From Clostridium sp. (lineage in GTDB: Bacteria; Bacillota; Clostridia; Lachnospirales; Lachnospiraceae), in NCBI GenBank assembly GCA_016302185.1, contig JAEDOC010000113.1, forward strand, positions 1 to 6,718: DNA of 6,718 nucleotides. The letters run 5' to 3'. The translations under genes and the position numbers were made by a program. Positions 4,191-6,718 of the stretch are shown piece after piece. Each line of letters opens with the position of its first letter. Position 1 is the stretch's first letter. The notes under the pieces are model-generated. The model ran no database searches and was not told the DNA's origin. It saw only the letters and a program-made list of their open reading frames with translations.

Positions 4191-6539
4191 ATGACGTTAA
4201 AGGATTTGCCGATAGGAAAGACAGCAACCGTCTGCTCCGTGGGAGGAGAAGGAGCTCTCCGTCAGCATTTTTTGGACATGGGCCTGATTCCCACCGCTGA
4301 TGTTACCATGGTAAAGTATGCTCCCATGGGAGATCCGGTGGAGATCCGGATTCACAGCTATGAGCTGACGCTGCGTCTGGCCGATGCGGAAAAGATAGAG
4401 ATTGAGAATGTAAGAGAGCTGCCGAAGGAAGGGGGAGAGGTTCCGAGAAAGAAGAGGATCTCTCATCCGGGTCTTGGTGAGGGAGGTAAGTTCCATGTGA
4501 AGGCGGATGAAAATCCGCTGCCGGAGAATGAGATACTGACCTTTGCGCTGGCCGGCAATCAGAACTGCGGCAAGACGACACTGTTCAACCAGCTGACCGG
4601 ATCAAATCAGCATGTGGGGAATTTTCCCGGTGTAACCGTGGACCGGAAGGATGGTGTGATCCGCGGCCATGACAATACACTGGTAACGGATCTTCCCGGC
4701 ATCTACTCCATGTCTCCGTATTCCAGTGAAGAACTGGTAACCAGACAATTTGTGCTGGAGGAGAAGCCCAGAGGTATTATAAATATTGTGGATGCCACGA
4801 ATATTGAACGGAATCTTTACTTAACCATGCAGCTGATCGAGCTGGATATCCCCATGGTACTGGCACTGAATATGATGGATGAGGTGCGGGAGAACGGCGG
4901 TGCCATCCGTGTCAACGAGCTGGAGGAGATGCTGGGGATCCCGGTGGTTCCCATCTCTGCGGCAAAGAACGAAGGTATCGGTGAGCTGATTGATCACGCC
5001 ATTCATGTGACCAAGTATCAGGAGCGCCCGGGCCGCCAGGATTTCTGCGATGCCAATGTGAACGGAGGTGCGGTTCACCGCTGCCTTCACGGAATCATGC
5101 ACCTGATTGAGGATCACGCACAGATGGCGGGCATTCCCGTTCGATTTGCAGCCGGCAAGCTGGCCGAAGGCGATAAGCTGATTGAGGATCGGCTGAAGCT
5201 GGATCAGAATGAGAAGGAGACGCTGGAGCACATCGTCCGTCAGATGGAAAACGAGCGCGGTCTGGATCGGTCGGCGGCCATTGCGGATATGCGTTTCAGT
5301 TTTATTGAGAAGATCTGTCAGGAGACGGTAGTCAAGCCGCGGGAGAGCAGGGAGCACGCCCGCAGCGTGAAAATTGACAAAATTCTGACAGGTAAATATA
5401 CGGCGATTCCGGCTTTTATCGGAATTATGGCACTGGTGTTCTGGCTGACCTTTAATGTGATTGGTGCCTGGCTGTCCGGTCTCCTGGAGACGGTCATCGG
5501 AGGCCTGACGGAGCTGGTTTCTGCGGTACTGCTGGCGGCAAATGTCAACGAGGTGCTTTACGGACTGATCATAGATGGTGTGTTTAACGGTGTGGGAAGT
5601 GTGTTAAGCTTTCTGCCGACCATAGTGACGCTGTTCTTCTTCCTGTCGCTTTTGGAGGACAGCGGATACATGGCCCGGGTTGCCTTTGTGATGGATAAGC
5701 TGCTTCGTAAGATTGGTCTGTCCGGACGGAGTATTGTGCCGATGCTGGTGGGCTTCGGCTGTACGGTGCCCGGCGTGATGGCCAGCCGCACTCTGTCCTC
5801 TGAGCGGGATCGAAAGATGACGATTCTTCTGACTCCGTTTATGAGCTGCTCCGCGAAGATTCCGATCTATGCATTTTTCACGGCAGCCTTTTTCCCGGGA
5901 CACGGGGCCGTGGTGATGATTGGCCTGTATCTGACCGGTATTCTGGCCGGCATTCTGATGGCGCTGCTGATGAGTCATACGATGTTTAAGGGGCAGGCGG
6001 TTCCCTTTGTCATGGAGCTTCCCAACTATCGGATGCCGGGTGCGAAGAATGTGGCCCAGCTTCTGTGGGAGAAGGCCAGGGACTTTTTACAGAGAGCTTT
6101 TACGGTGATCTTTGTGGCTACGATTCTGATCTGGTTTTTACAGACCTTTGATCTGCATCTGAATGTGGTAACGGATTCCCAGACCAGCATTCTGGCTGTG
6201 ATTTCCGGATGGATTGCTCCGCTTTTAGCTCCGCTGGGGCTGGGGGACTGGAGAATCTCCACTTCTCTGATTGCCGGCTTCATTGCCAAGGAAAGTGTGG
6301 TATCTACCTTATCGATTCTGTTCGGCTCCACGGAAACCATGCTTTCGGTACTTTCACCGCTGGCAGCTGCCAGTCTGCTGGTATTCTGTCTTCTGTATAC
6401 ACCCTGTGTGGCGGCGATTGCGGCGGTCAGACGGGAGCTGGGCGGAAAATGGGCGATTGGCGTGGTTCTGGGACAATGCATGATTGCGTGGATCGCTGCT
6501 TTTGTGGTAAGATATACAGGGATCCTTTTAGGAATGTAA
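4191..6539 (+). CDS. feoB: Ferrous iron transporter, FeoA-FeoB fusion
   Basis: A 782-residue inner-membrane protein for GTP-dependent uptake of Fe(II). Residues 1-73 are a complete FeoA (SH3-like) domain with the usual HFLDMGLIPTADV core (26-38) and IRIHSYELTLRLADAEKI end. A charged linker (~75-114) leads to the G domain: G1 GNQNCGKTT (122-130), switch region GNFPGVTVDRK (143-153), G3 DLPG (167-170), G4 NMMD (227-230), G5 SAA (256-258). A helical cytoplasmic domain follows (~275-385). The membrane part (~403-780) has the FeoB gate sequences: GFGCTVPGVMASRT with Cys524, FMSCSAKIPIY with Cys553, AKESVVSTL at ~699-707 and LLYTPCVAAIAAVRREL with Cys739. The FeoB portion (~670 aa) is somewhat shorter than the 773-residue E. 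coli protein but keeps all core parts. In many bacteria FeoA is a separate gene; here it is in cis. G1 has Gln where E. coli FeoB has Pro, but Asn125, corresponding to the Asn that binds K+ in FeoB, is kept. No FeoC is visible downstream. Confidence 0.96.
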   Translation: MTLKDLPIGKTATVCSVGGEGALRQHFLDMGLIPTADVTMVKYAPMGDPVEIRIHSYELTLRLADAEKIEIENVRELPKEGGEVPRKKRISHPGLGEGGKFHVKADENPLPENEILTFALAGNQNCGKTTLFNQLTGSNQHVGNFPGVTVDRKDGVIRGHDNTLVTDLPGIYSMSPYSSEELVTRQFVLEEKPRGIINIVDATNIERNLYLTMQLIELDIPMVLALNMMDEVRENGGAIRVNELEEMLGIPVVPISAAKNEGIGELIDHAIHVTKYQERPGRQDFCDANVNGGAVHRCLHGIMHLIEDHAQMAGIPVRFAAGKLAEGDKLIEDRLKLDQNEKETLEHIVRQMENERGLDRSAAIADMRFSFIEKICQETVVKPRESREHARSVKIDKILTGKYTAIPAFIGIMALVFWLTFNVIGAWLSGLLETVIGGLTELVSAVLLAANVNEVLYGLIIDGVFNGVGSVLSFLPTIVTLFFFLSLLEDSGYMARVAFVMDKLLRKIGLSGRSIVPMLVGFGCTVPGVMASRTLSSERDRKMTILLTPFMSCSAKIPIYAFFTAAFFPGHGAVVMIGLYLTGILAGILMALLMSHTMFKGQAVPFVMELPNYRMPGAKNVAQLLWEKARDFLQRAFTVIFVATILIWFLQTFDLHLNVVTDSQTSILAVISGWIAPLLAPLGLGDWRISTSLIAGFIAKESVVSTLSILFGSTETMLSVLSPLAAASLLVFCLLYTPCVAAIAAVRRELGGKWAIGVVLGQCMIAWIAAFVVRYTGILLGM

Positions 6540-6603
6540 GAATTCAGGTGATTTCGTAAGAATTGTTTATGCTTCTTTAATAGCTTTTTATTTTCGGATC
6601 GGA

Positions 6604-6639
6604 TATAATGGCGATGCGTGAGGGAACAGAGCCTTCACG
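6604..6639 (+). promoter_or_regulatory. Likely -10 box and leader hairpin of the last gene
   Basis: A perfect TATAAT (6604-6609) lies 63 nt before the start of the next gene, but the matching -35 region (around 6581-6586, TAGCTT) is poor, so an activator may be needed or the box may be chance. The predicted start (~6616) is directly followed by a hairpin: CGTGAGGG (6617-6624) with CCTTCACG (6632-6639), 8 bp with one G-U pair and a 7-nt loop. A hairpin at the extreme 5' end would be expected to stabilise the mRNA. The 64 bases after feoAB show no clear terminator. Confidence 0.45.
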
Positions 6640-6671
6640 TACAGGAAAGATTATAATTAAAGGAGACGATT

Positions 6672-6718
6672 ATGAAAAAAAGATATCTGATGATGACTGC
6701 AGGACTGATGCTTTCTCT
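6672..6718 (+). CDS. Start of a probable exported protein (truncated by window end)
   Basis: ATG at 6672 is preceded by AAAGGAG (6659-6665) with a 6-nt gap, a strong ribosome binding site. Fifteen codons are visible, MKKRYLMMTAGLMLS: a short basic N-terminus (KKR) followed by a hydrophobic run, as in a signal peptide. Whether it is cleaved by signal peptidase I or II, and what the mature protein does, lies beyond the window. It has the same orientation as feoAB, but with its own candidate promoter. Function unknown. Confidence 0.7.
   Translation, partial: MKKRYLMMTAGLMLS

Noticed and set aside
5604..5978. Long open frames on the - strand opposite feoB (also 4821-5357 and 6026-6481)
   Set aside because: They lie opposite strongly conserved FeoB sequence, lack ribosome binding sites, and their translations match no protein pattern; they are by-products of codon use.
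6536..6564. Direct repeat GTAAGAATT (6536-6544 and 6556-6564) right after feoAB
   Set aside because: Only two 9-base AT-rich copies, one overlapping the stop codon; no target-site or element structure around them.

Overview
The window reads as chromosomal DNA of a gut-type Firmicute, most likely a Clostridia/Lachnospiraceae member. This is inferred from strong AGGAGG-type ribosome binding sites, moderate GC in the genes with AT-rich gaps, a tRNA gene without an encoded CCA, a clostridial-type Rex operator, an RsgI-like anti-sigma factor of the kind common in that group, and a FeoA-FeoB fusion. The species cannot be fixed from the sequence. I see no insertion sequence, integrase, CRISPR array or phage gene.

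Left part (1-2417, + strand): the 3' end of truA (tRNA pseudouridine synthase A) is followed by a probable terminator. Next comes a two-gene operon: an ECF-type RNA polymerase sigma factor and, overlapping it by 4 nt from a TTG start, a membrane-anchored RsgI-like anti-sigma factor. The anti-sigma protein has an alpha-helical cytoplasmic end, one membrane helix, a middle domain with the Asn-Pro motif linked to autoproteolysis in RsgI proteins, a long acidic Ser/Thr linker and an external beta-rich domain. Together they look like an envelope-sensing signalling pair.

Middle (2418-2828): a 411-base stretch with no protein gene. It holds a consensus extended -10 promoter, a perfect 13-bp inverted repeat lying over the predicted transcription start, a single tRNA-Gln(CTG), its terminator, and an 84-nt imperfect palindrome that probably terminates the converging gene from the other side.

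Right part: fucO (lactaldehyde reductase/1,2-propanediol oxidoreductase, Fe-dependent alcohol dehydrogenase family) lies on the - strand. It shares a divergent 216-bp intergenic region with a feoA-feoB fusion gene for ferrous iron uptake on the + strand. Each has a good promoter. Between the fucO promoter and its start codon lies an 18-bp site matching 13 of 14 defined positions of the clostridial Rex operator, so fucO expression is probably tied to the NADH/NAD+ ratio. The window ends just inside a new gene whose N-terminus looks like the start of a signal peptide.

None of the genes forms a wholly undescribed system. The points most worth following are the Rex site upstream of fucO, the pairing of an ECF sigma with an RsgI-type autoproteolytic sensor, and the palindromes at the tRNA-Gln promoter and behind fucO.
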